Origin: Nostoc cf. edaphicum LEGE 07299
Lineage (GTDB): Bacteria > Cyanobacteriota > Cyanobacteriia > Cyanobacteriales > Nostocaceae
Length of the DNA stretch: 6,028 bases
Reading direction: 5' to 3'
NCBI RefSeq assembly: GCF_015207245.1
Contig: NZ_JADEXF010000254.1
Coordinates: 1-6,028 of the forward strand
Positions 1 to 4,949 of the stretch are shown piece after piece (the first letter of the stretch is position 1; the number at the start of each line of letters is the position of its first letter). The translations under genes were made by a program, and so were the position numbers. The notes beneath the pieces were generated by a model. That model saw nothing but the letters and a program-made list of their open reading frames with translations, did no database searches and had not been told where the DNA came from.

Positions 1-990
1 GGAATGGAGGTAGTAGTCCTTGGTTCCCGAATGAATGAAAAATATAAGGGTAAACAAGGCAAACTTAGTATACAAGCCGATGGTACTACAACAGAGGCGA
101 TCGCAGCCGAATTCGACGCGGTGATAATTCCCGGTGGGATGGCTCCTGATAGAATGCGGCGGAACATCAACACAGTACGTTTTGTCCAAGAAGCCATACA
201 ACAAGGAAAATTAGTCGCTGCTGTTTGTCACGGCCCACAAGTTTTAATTGAAGGCGACTTGCTCAAAGGTAAGCAAGCGACCGGTTTTAGCGCTATTGCC
301 AAGGACATGATTAACGCTGGCGCCAAATATCTAGATGAGCCGATAGTAGTTGATGGGAATTTGATTACATCTCGTGAACCCGGAGACTTGCCAATTTTCA
401 CTACAGCTATTTTGAGCCGTTTGGGTTATGGTGGCAAAGATGCTGCATTACCAAATGAGAAAGACACAAGTGCTGAATGGTGGAAGCTGGCTGATGCTTG
501 GGGTGGCTCAACTAAAGGTGATATTACCAAAGGTTTAAATACTGCCCTTACTGGTGAACGTTATTCGCTAGAAGCGTTTGAGAACTACTTTGAAAAAGAA
601 TCAGATAGCGAAGCAAAATCAGTCTTTCAAGAAATAATTGCTAATAAACAGCGCCACATTCAAAAACTGGAAACTTGTCTTCAGCTATTGGGCGAAAAAC
701 CGTCTTTAGGAGCAAATATTGCTAATCAGTATGCCAAGGTTAAAACTGCCTTGACAGGAAGTGACGATATATATCAGTTACGTTCTGCGTTGGGGGATGT
801 GCAAACTGGTATCGGCGATATTGGCAATTTGTGTGCAATGTACACTGACCCAGTAGCTACAGCTATTTTCAAAGAAATTTACCACGATTTATTGAAATAC
901 GAACAGCGATTAGTAGAGTTGTATCGGGCGCGGATAGGCGCTCAGATTCAGCCTCCTAAGCCGAGTACAGGGGCTGCTGTGTCAATGTAA
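1..990 (+). CDS. DJ-1/PfpI family protein fused to a C-terminal four-helix-bundle (ferritin-like) domain, 5' partial
   Basis: The frame is open to the window edge. The first visible Met (base 4) lies in what should be the second beta strand, so about 30-40 N-terminal residues are probably missing, including the Glu that normally supports the nucleophile. Counting from that Met, residues 1-142 are a PfpI/DJ-1 fold: strand plus IIPGG (41-45), the nucleophile elbow AVCHGP with Cys75-His76, and a late VDGNLITSREPGDLP segment (116-130) typical of the family. Members act as proteases, glyoxalases, deglycases or chaperones; the sequence does not decide which. After a Trp-rich linker (about 155-170), residues 172-312 form four predicted helices rich in Glu, Lys and Gln, resembling PA2169/DUF2383-type or ferritin-like bundles. 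An ExxH (Glu291-His294) is present, but the equivalent point in the second helix (KQRH, 216-219) lacks the Glu, so a working di-iron site is doubtful. The tail is Pro-rich. The PfpI part is certain; naming of the C-terminal domain is moderate. Confidence 0.88.
   Translation, partial: GMEVVVLGSRMNEKYKGKQGKLSIQADGTTTEAIAAEFDAVIIPGGMAPDRMRRNINTVRFVQEAIQQGKLVAAVCHGPQVLIEGDLLKGKQATGFSAIAKDMINAGAKYLDEPIVVDGNLITSREPGDLPIFTTAILSRLGYGGKDAALPNEKDTSAEWWKLADAWGGSTKGDITKGLNTALTGERYSLEAFENYFEKESDSEAKSVFQEIIANKQRHIQKLETCLQLLGEKPSLGANIANQYAKVKTALTGSDDIYQLRSALGDVQTGIGDIGNLCAMYTDPVATAIFKEIYHDLLKYEQRLVELYRARIGAQIQPPKPSTGAAVSM
97..104. repeat. HIP1 octamer GCGATCGC (one of five)
   Basis: Exact copies of the cyanobacterial highly iterated palindrome lie at 97-104, 1607-1614, 2141-2148, 3935-3942 and 5497-5504, all inside coding regions. 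About 0.1 copy would be expected by chance in this length. They are the best single marker that this is chromosomal-type cyanobacterial DNA. The copies at 2141 and 3935 fall on the same codons (Gly79-Asp80-Arg81) of the two dehydrogenase paralogues. Confidence 0.95.
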
Positions 991-1020
991 GGTGTTTTTG
1001 AAGTAGACGGCTACCGAAGA

Positions 1021-1063
1021 GGCGCAAATAACACAGAGATAGAAAGAAGAGGGTATTTGCGCC
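1021..1063. repeat. spaced inverted repeat, 10-bp perfect arms
   Basis: GGCGCAAATA (1021-1030) and its exact reverse complement TATTTGCGCC (1054-1063) flank a 23-nt purine-rich spacer containing ACACAGAG and AGAAAGAAGA. In RNA this would make a 10-bp stem with a large loop. No T-run follows it, so it is not a classical intrinsic terminator. The purine-rich core resembles dispersed intergenic repeats I know from Nostoc-type genomes, so a degraded dispersed repeat is the likeliest origin. It fills most of the 108-nt gap between the PfpI gene and the SRPBCC gene. Confidence 0.65.
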
Positions 1064-1085
1064 ACTATGGGTAATTTACTGTGAT

Positions 1086-1090
1086 GGAGA
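1086..1090 (+). promoter_or_regulatory. ribosome binding site GGAGA that fixes the GTG start at 1099
   Basis: GGAGA sits 8 nt upstream of GTG 1099. The earlier in-frame GTG (1081) and ATG (1084) run into TAA at 1093, so neither can start this protein. GTG 1099 is therefore the first usable start. Confidence 0.75.
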
Positions 1091-1098
1091 TATAAAAA

Positions 1099-1797
1099 GT
1101 GACTTCAACATCAGGTGATAAACCAAGTACAAACCAGCCAGAAGCTAGTGAAGTAGAGCGTTGGGCATCCCTTATAGGTGGCGGTGCGATGGTGCTAATG
1201 GGTTTAAGACAGGGTTCATTGCGGGGAGCGCTAACGGCTTTGGCTGGTGGTGGTTTGGTTTATCAAGGTGCAACCAAGCAAAGCACAATCCAGAAAGCGC
1301 AGGAAGCAATAGGAATAAACCAACCCATTAAAGTTGAAAAGACGGTAACGATTAATAAATCGGCAGAAGAATTGTATCGCTTTTGGCACAACTTTGAGAA
1401 TCTGCCCACATTTATGAAGCATCTCAAATCTGTCAAGGTGTATAACGAAAAACGTTCTCATTGGATTGCTAATGCACCTTTGGGTAACAGCGTGGAATGG
1501 GATGCAGATATTCTCGAAGACCGGGAAAATGAATTTATTTCTTGGGCTTCTGTAGAAGGTGCAGACGTTGATAATTCTGGTTTTGTCCGCTTTAAAAAAG
1601 CACCAGGCGATCGCGGCACGGAAGTTAAGGTTGTTTTGGAGTATAACCCCCCCGGTGGAGCATTGGCAGCTACCGTAGCAAAACTTTTTGGTGAAGAACC
1701 AGAACAGCAAATTGGTGATGAATTGCGCCGCTTTAAGATGCTAATGGAAGCAGGCGAAATTGCCACAACTGAAGGTCAACCTTCTGGACGCAGCTAG
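1099..1797 (+). CDS. SRPBCC family protein with N-terminal hydrophobic membrane segment (COG5637-like)
   Basis: 232 residues. After a polar N-terminus (1-20), residues 21-58 are Gly/Ala-rich and hydrophobic with a short charged break (GLRQGSLRGA, 35-44). This fits a hairpin of two short membrane segments, as in DUF2892/YgaP-like N-termini. Residues 77-218 match an SRPBCC (START-like, 'cyclase/dehydrase') domain: a first strand IKVEKTVTIN, a helix with EELYRFWHNFENLP (90-103), central antiparallel strands with WIANAP and VEWDADILED, a GFVRFKKAPGDRGTEV segment (161-176), and a long C-terminal helix (about 203-219). SRPBCC domains enclose a hydrophobic pocket for lipids or other small ligands, but no catalytic residues can be named here. 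Such anchored SRPBCC proteins are usually uncharacterised and often lie near stress genes. The gene follows the PfpI gene after 108 nt; co-transcription is possible but not shown. The domain call is firm, the function unknown. Confidence 0.87.
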   Translation: MTSTSGDKPSTNQPEASEVERWASLIGGGAMVLMGLRQGSLRGALTALAGGGLVYQGATKQSTIQKAQEAIGINQPIKVEKTVTINKSAEELYRFWHNFENLPTFMKHLKSVKVYNEKRSHWIANAPLGNSVEWDADILEDRENEFISWASVEGADVDNSGFVRFKKAPGDRGTEVKVVLEYNPPGGALAATVAKLFGEEPEQQIGDELRRFKMLMEAGEIATTEGQPSGRS

Positions 1798-1800
1798 TTA

Positions 1801-1835
1801 TTTGTTCTTTGTCCTTTGTCATTTGTCCTTTGCCT
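1801..1835. repeat. tandem heptamer array, TTTGTCC type, five units
   Basis: Five consecutive 7-nt units: TTTGTTC, TTTGTCC, TTTGTCA, TTTGTCC, TTTGCCT. The array begins just after the stop codon of the SRPBCC gene. Its third unit, reverse complemented and rotated, differs by one base from the AATGACT unit of the next array, so the two arrays are opposed. This fits the STRR heptamer repeats of heterocystous cyanobacteria. GTCATTTG (1818-1825) and CAAATGAC (1840-1847) form an exact 8-bp inverted pair across the junction. Confidence 0.85.
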
Positions 1836-1841
1836 AAAGCA

Positions 1842-1897
1842 AATGACCAATGACTAATGACTAATGACTAATGACTAATGACTAATGACTAAGGACT
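1842..1897. repeat. tandem heptamer array, AATGACT type, eight units (six perfect)
   Basis: An imperfect AATGACC (1842-1848) is followed by six exact AATGACT units (1849-1890) and a final AAGGACT (1891-1897). Because 7 is not a multiple of 3 and each unit holds a TGA, all three + frames are closed, so the array is not coding. The last unit coincides with the ribosome binding site of the following dehydrogenase gene. Copy number in such arrays is prone to change by slippage. Confidence 0.92.
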
Positions 1898-1905
1898 AAA
1901 TAAAT
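1888..1905 (+). promoter_or_regulatory. leader with ribosome binding site AAGGA for dehydrogenase copy A
   Basis: AAGGA (1891-1895) lies 10 nt before ATG 1906. The 18 nt before the ATG agree at 16 of 18 positions with those before copy B (3682-3699), including the AAGGA and its spacing. The leader therefore predates or accompanied the duplication. No convincing -35/-10 pair is visible upstream, where the heptamer arrays fill the gap. Confidence 0.75.
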
Positions 1906-3075
1906 ATGAAAGCAGTTTGCTGGAACGGTGCTAATGATGTGCGGGTACAGTCGGTACCAGATCCGACAATTCTTAACCCGCGTGATGCAATTATTAAAAT
2001 TACTTCCACGGCGATTTGTGGCTCCGATCTACATATATATGGTGGCTATATTCCCACAGTGCAACAGGGTGACATTATTGGTCACGAATTCATGGGGGAA
2101 GTCGTAGAAGTTGGTAAGGGAGTCAACAATTTAAAAATAGGCGATCGCGTTGTTGTTCCTTCCACAATTGGCTGTGGTAATTGCCATTATTGCCAGCGTG
2201 ATATGTGGTCATTGTGTGATAATTCCAATCCTAAAGGTTGGATTGAAGAAAAATTATTTGGCAATATCACCTCAGCAATTTATGGCTACTCCCATATGTT
2301 AGGTAGCTATGCAGGGGCACAAGCAGAATATATCCGTGTACCCTTTGCTGATGTGGGTGTTGTCAAAGTTCCGCCAGATTTGCCGGATGAGATGCTATTA
2401 TTCATCTCCGATGCTATTCCCACTGGTTATATGGGCGCAGAATTATGCGATATTCAACCGGGTGATACTGTAGCCGTTTGGGGTTGCGGTGCTGTTGGAC
2501 AATTTGCCATGATTAGCGCCTACATGATGGGAGCCGAAAAAGTGATCGCGATCGATCGCTTTCCCGAACGCCTGGAAATGGCGAAAAAGTTTGCCAAAGC
2601 AGAAGTGATTAACTACGAAGAAGTTAATGCTGGCGAAGCGTTGAAAGAGATGACTGGTGGCCGTGGCCCCGATGCTTGTATCGATGCCGTTGGTTTAGAA
2701 GCACACGGTGTTGGTTTAGAAGACTTCTACGACCAGACAAAACAAAAGCTCAGATTGGAAACCGACCGTCCCCACGTTCTGCGGGAAATGATGGTCGCCT
2801 GTCGTAAAGGCGGGACTCTTTCAATCATGGGTGTTTATGGTGGTTTTGTAGACAAAATGCCATTTGGTGCAGCCTTTAACAAGGGCTTAACCTTTAGGAT
2901 GGGACAAATGCATGGACAAAAATATATGCATTTGTTATTGCAGATGGTTTTGGATGGAAAACTCGATCCATCCTTCGTTGTTACCCATCAATTGCCTCTA
3001 GAACAAGCACCCCACGCCTACCATATCTTTCAACAAAAAAAAGACAACTGTATCAAAGTTGTTCTTAAACCCTAA
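1906..3075 (+). CDS. zinc-dependent alcohol/aldehyde dehydrogenase, formaldehyde dehydrogenase-like, copy A
   Basis: 389-residue cytoplasmic MDR-superfamily NAD(P)-dependent oxidoreductase. The N-terminal GroES-like domain carries the catalytic zinc site: Cys38 (ICGSD), His60-Glu61 (GHE) and probably Asp169 (SDAIPTGY). Asp in the third position is the arrangement of Pseudomonas-type formaldehyde dehydrogenase, where classical alcohol dehydrogenases use a Cys. Cys90, Cys93, Cys96 and Cys104 form the structural zinc lobe. The Rossmann domain has GCGAVG (193-198), and Asp217 at the end of the second strand favours NAD over NADP. Residues about 265-290 form an extra loop; in the Pseudomonas enzyme a loop here covers the NAD adenine and keeps the cofactor bound. 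The substrate is unknown: formaldehyde, another aldehyde or an alcohol are possible, and glutathione dependence cannot be read from sequence. A paralogue follows 624 nt downstream. ATG 1906 is supported by AAGGA and by the identical start of the paralogue. Confidence 0.93.
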   Translation: MKAVCWNGANDVRVQSVPDPTILNPRDAIIKITSTAICGSDLHIYGGYIPTVQQGDIIGHEFMGEVVEVGKGVNNLKIGDRVVVPSTIGCGNCHYCQRDMWSLCDNSNPKGWIEEKLFGNITSAIYGYSHMLGSYAGAQAEYIRVPFADVGVVKVPPDLPDEMLLFISDAIPTGYMGAELCDIQPGDTVAVWGCGAVGQFAMISAYMMGAEKVIAIDRFPERLEMAKKFAKAEVINYEEVNAGEALKEMTGGRGPDACIDAVGLEAHGVGLEDFYDQTKQKLRLETDRPHVLREMMVACRKGGTLSIMGVYGGFVDKMPFGAAFNKGLTFRMGQMHGQKYMHLLLQMVLDGKLDPSFVVTHQLPLEQAPHAYHIFQQKKDNCIKVVLKP

Positions 3076-3128
3076 ATGGCAAATAGTCATTCAGTGTTTT
3101 GAATTTGTACACCTTACATAATAGAATT

Positions 3129-3132
3129 GAGG
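3129..3132 (+). promoter_or_regulatory. ribosome binding site GAGG that places the start at ATG 3139
   Basis: GAGG lies 6 nt before ATG 3139. An in-frame TTG at 3127 would add four residues (MRFF), but it overlaps this ribosome binding site and has none of its own, so ATG 3139 is preferred. Confidence 0.7.
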
Positions 3133-3138
3133 TTTTTT

Positions 3139-3537
3139 ATGAATCGAGTAACTTCTTGGCTACGAAATATCCGCATTTCCCAAATCCTTGTAGTTTTCCT
3201 AGTAGGATTTATGTTTTTACTAGGTCAGGCTTTTAGTTACGTTAGTGTAGCGCAAGCTGATGTTATAACCCCAGAAGGCACTTATTACAAAGGAATACCA
3301 GACGAGCAAGGTGAAATTAGAAACGATACCCAAACAACAAATAGCCAAAATCCGTTAAAAGAAGCTGCTGATAATATCCGCGAAAAGTTAAACTTGGATG
3401 AAAAAACTCCTAGAGCTACAAAAGAGTTTTTTGACCCTGCAAAAAACAGAGCCGGAGATAAAGCTTCATCATACGGTGCAGATAGAGAAGGTTATTATCA
3501 AAATCCTTCTAGCAAGCAACTGAGAGATAGAACCTAG
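3139..3537 (+). CDS. small exported protein of unknown function (signal peptide, polar disordered-looking body)
   Basis: 132 residues from ATG 3139. The N-terminus is a clear Sec signal peptide: basic n-region (Arg3, Arg9, Arg12), hydrophobic core (about 16-31), and a signal peptidase I site VAQA before Asp41. There is no cysteine anywhere, so it is not a lipoprotein and forms no disulphides. The mature part, about 92 residues, is polar and lacks long hydrophobic stretches: YYKGIPDEQGEIRND (49-63), a likely amphipathic helix NPLKEAADNIREKL (71-84), then a Lys/Asp-rich tail with two adjacent tyrosines (119-120). Delivery to the periplasm or thylakoid lumen is expected. It resembles in general build the small, exported, cyanobacteria-restricted proteins often reported as stress-induced, but I do not recognise the family with certainty. 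It lies between two paralogous dehydrogenase genes, 63 nt after one and 162 nt before the other. The gene is likely real given its ribosome binding site and signal peptide. Confidence 0.82.
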   Translation: MNRVTSWLRNIRISQILVVFLVGFMFLLGQAFSYVSVAQADVITPEGTYYKGIPDEQGEIRNDTQTTNSQNPLKEAADNIREKLNLDEKTPRATKEFFDPAKNRAGDKASSYGADREGYYQNPSSKQLRDRT

Positions 3538-3603
3538 ACTTGTAGCAAATTTTGAGTCTATATTTTTGTATCATAGATTCTTGAACCAGATTTAATTAGT
3601 TAA

Positions 3604-3629
3604 TGAGACGCGATAATTATCGCGTCTCA
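3604..3629. repeat. perfect 26-bp palindrome (dispersed Nostoc-type hairpin; possible terminator)
   Basis: TGAGACGCGATAA (3604-3616) is followed directly by its exact reverse complement (3617-3629) with no spacer. As RNA it can fold into a strong hairpin, minus the few bases needed for a loop. AAAATCAGG follows rather than a T-run, so it is not a canonical intrinsic terminator, although the stem could still stop transcription or protect the 3' end of the small-gene transcript. Palindromes with the GAGACGCGAT core are, to my knowledge, frequent in Nostoc-type intergenic DNA, so a dispersed repeat is the best reading. Confidence 0.85.
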
Positions 3630-3681
3630 AAATCAGGCTAAATCGAGTATTTATCTTGATATAAACAAAGCAGAAATGATA

Positions 3682-3699
3682 ACTAAGGAATAAATAATT
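3682..3699 (+). promoter_or_regulatory. leader with ribosome binding site AAGGA for dehydrogenase copy B
   Basis: AAGGA (3685-3689) lies 10 nt before ATG 3700, the same motif and spacing as in copy A; 16 of 18 leader bases match. TATAAA at 3660-3665 could be a -10 element giving a leader of about 28 nt, but no matching -35 is visible, so the promoter is only a suggestion. Confidence 0.7.
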
Positions 3700-4869
3700 A
3701 TGAAAGCAGTTTGCTGGCACGGAGCAAACGATGTGCGGGTAGAAACAGTTCCCGACCCTAAAATTCTTAACCCACGGGATGCCATTGTTAAAATTACTTC
3801 TACGGCAATTTGTGGTTCAGATTTGCATATTTATGACGGCTACATTCCCACCATGCAAAAGGGCGATATCCTTGGTCATGAATTTATGGGAGAAGTCGTA
3901 GAACTTGGAAGTGCAGTTAAAAATGTGAACGTAGGCGATCGCGTCGTTGTTCCCTTTACTATATCTTGCGGTAGCTGCTTTTTCTGCAATCGGGATTTAT
4001 GGTCACTGTGCGATAACTCTAACCCCAATGCTTGGTTAGTAGAAAAGCAAATGGGACATTCGCCAGCAGGTCTATTTGGCTACTCTCATTTATTCGGCGG
4101 TTACGCTGGCGGTCAAGCAGAGTATGCAAGAGTACCTTTTGCCGATGTAGGGTTGTTCAAAATTCCCGATGGTTTAACGGATGAGCAAGTGCTATTTCTA
4201 ACAGATATTTTTCCCACTGGCTACATGGCAGCCGAGAACTGCAACATCAAACCCGGTGATATTGTTGCCGTTTGGGGTTGTGGCCCAGTTGGACAATTCG
4301 CCATCAGAAGCGCATATATGCTAGGTGCGGAAAGGGTAATTGCCTTTGACCGCGTTCCCGAACGGCTGCAAATGGCTAAAGAATACGGCAAAGCTGAAGT
4401 TCTCAACTACGAAGAAGTGAATATTGGCGAAGCACTTAAAGAAATGACTGGCGGTCGTGGCCCCGATGCTTGCATTGATGCAGTGGGAATGGAAGCACAC
4501 GGCACAGACTTTATGGCGATGTACGACCAGGTAAAGCAAGCAGTACGTTTAGAAACAGATCGGCCGACAGCATTACGGCAAGTAATAGTATCTGCTGCTA
4601 AAGGTGGTCACGTATCACTTGCAGGTGTGTACGGTGGCTTTTTAGATAAAATCCCGATGGGTGCTGCCATGAACAAGGGATTAACCTTCAAAATGGGACA
4701 AACCCATGTCCATAAATATCTAAAACCTTTGCTAGAACACATCCAAAACGGTGAAATCGATCCAACATTTATCATCACCCATACCTTACCTCTAGAACAA
4801 GCGCCCCACGGCTACGAGATTTTTAAGCACAAGAAAGATAACTGCATCAAAGTGGTACTCAAACCTTAG
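3700..4869 (+). CDS. zinc-dependent alcohol/aldehyde dehydrogenase, formaldehyde dehydrogenase-like, copy B
   Basis: 389 residues, aligned without gaps to copy A with about 270 identities (hand count, 69%). Every key residue is kept: Cys38, His60, Glu61 and Asp169 at the catalytic zinc; Cys90, 93, 96 and 104 at the structural zinc; GCGPVG (193-198) in the Rossmann fold; Asp217 for NAD preference; and the extra loop at 265-290. The copies differ most at residues 112-136 (after the structural zinc lobe), at 265-305 and at 341-358, where the surrounding core is otherwise near-identical. These lie near the expected substrate cleft, cofactor loop and subunit surface, so the enzymes may differ in substrate or partner, which is inference. 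Both copies look intact and under selection. Synonymous divergence is large by eye, so the duplication is not recent. Either homodimers/tetramers of each copy or mixed oligomers are possible. Confidence 0.93.
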   Translation: MKAVCWHGANDVRVETVPDPKILNPRDAIVKITSTAICGSDLHIYDGYIPTMQKGDILGHEFMGEVVELGSAVKNVNVGDRVVVPFTISCGSCFFCNRDLWSLCDNSNPNAWLVEKQMGHSPAGLFGYSHLFGGYAGGQAEYARVPFADVGLFKIPDGLTDEQVLFLTDIFPTGYMAAENCNIKPGDIVAVWGCGPVGQFAIRSAYMLGAERVIAFDRVPERLQMAKEYGKAEVLNYEEVNIGEALKEMTGGRGPDACIDAVGMEAHGTDFMAMYDQVKQAVRLETDRPTALRQVIVSAAKGGHVSLAGVYGGFLDKIPMGAAMNKGLTFKMGQTHVHKYLKPLLEHIQNGEIDPTFIITHTLPLEQAPHGYEIFKHKKDNCIKVVLKP

Positions 4870-4871
4870 TA

Positions 4872-4899
4872 GGGAGTAGGGAATAGGGAATGGGGAAGA
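4872..4899. repeat. tandem heptamer array, GGGAATA type, four units
   Basis: Units GGGAGTA, GGGAATA, GGGAATG and GGGAAGA begin 2 nt after the stop codon of dehydrogenase copy B. This is a common STRR heptamer type in heterocystous cyanobacteria. It is followed after GTTT by an opposed C-rich array. Confidence 0.85.
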
Positions 4900-4906
4900 G
4901 TTTCCC
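4893..4906 (+). terminator. weak hairpin at the junction of the two heptamer arrays
   Basis: GGGAA (4893-4897) can pair with TTCCC (4902-4906) around a GAGT loop. The stem is only 5 bp and no T-run follows, so termination after dehydrogenase copy B is possible but poorly supported. Confidence 0.25.
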
Positions 4907-4938
4907 AATGCCCAATGCCCCATGCCCAATCCCCAATA
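4904..4938. repeat. tandem heptamer array, CCCAATG type, five units
   Basis: Units CCCAATG, CCCAATG, CCCCATG, CCCAATC and CCCAATA lie head to tail and end 11 nt before ATG 4950. With the G-rich array on their left they form an opposed purine/pyrimidine pair, the same arrangement as at 1801-1897 but with a different unit sequence. The array occupies the place where a ribosome binding site and promoter of the next gene would be expected. Confidence 0.88.
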
Positions 4939-4949
4939 CCTAACCTTCC

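Noticed and set aside
1231..1710. Open frame of 159 codons on the minus strand (and another at 1458-1766)
   Set aside because: Both lie fully inside the SRPBCC gene, whose domain is clear on the + strand; the minus-strand products are Cys/Phe-rich or low-complexity and have no ribosome binding site or recognisable domain.
1842..1897. CRISPR array
   Set aside because: The 7-nt units are contiguous with no spacers; this is a simple tandem heptamer repeat.
2541..2560. Sixth HIP1 site in the GATCGCGATCGATCGC stretch
   Set aside because: The closest match is GCGATCGA, one base off the exact octamer; it is not counted.
3107..3120. NtcA-like site (GTA then TAC) upstream of the small exported gene
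   Set aside because: The spacing is wrong: GTA at 3107-3109 is followed by TAC after 5 nt, and the correct 8-nt spacing gives ATA instead of TAC.
3127..3138. TTG 3127 as the start of the small exported protein
   Set aside because: It overlaps the GAGG ribosome binding site of ATG 3139 and has no upstream signal of its own; ATG 3139 gives a normal signal peptide.
3656..3683. Promoter TTGATA/GATAAC with 16-nt spacing before dehydrogenase B
   Set aside because: It would start transcription at about 3690, after the AAGGA ribosome binding site at 3685-3689, so it cannot serve this gene's leader.
4221..4539. Two short minus-strand open frames inside dehydrogenase B
   Set aside because: They are antisense shadows of a strongly conserved coding region and carry no start signals or family features.
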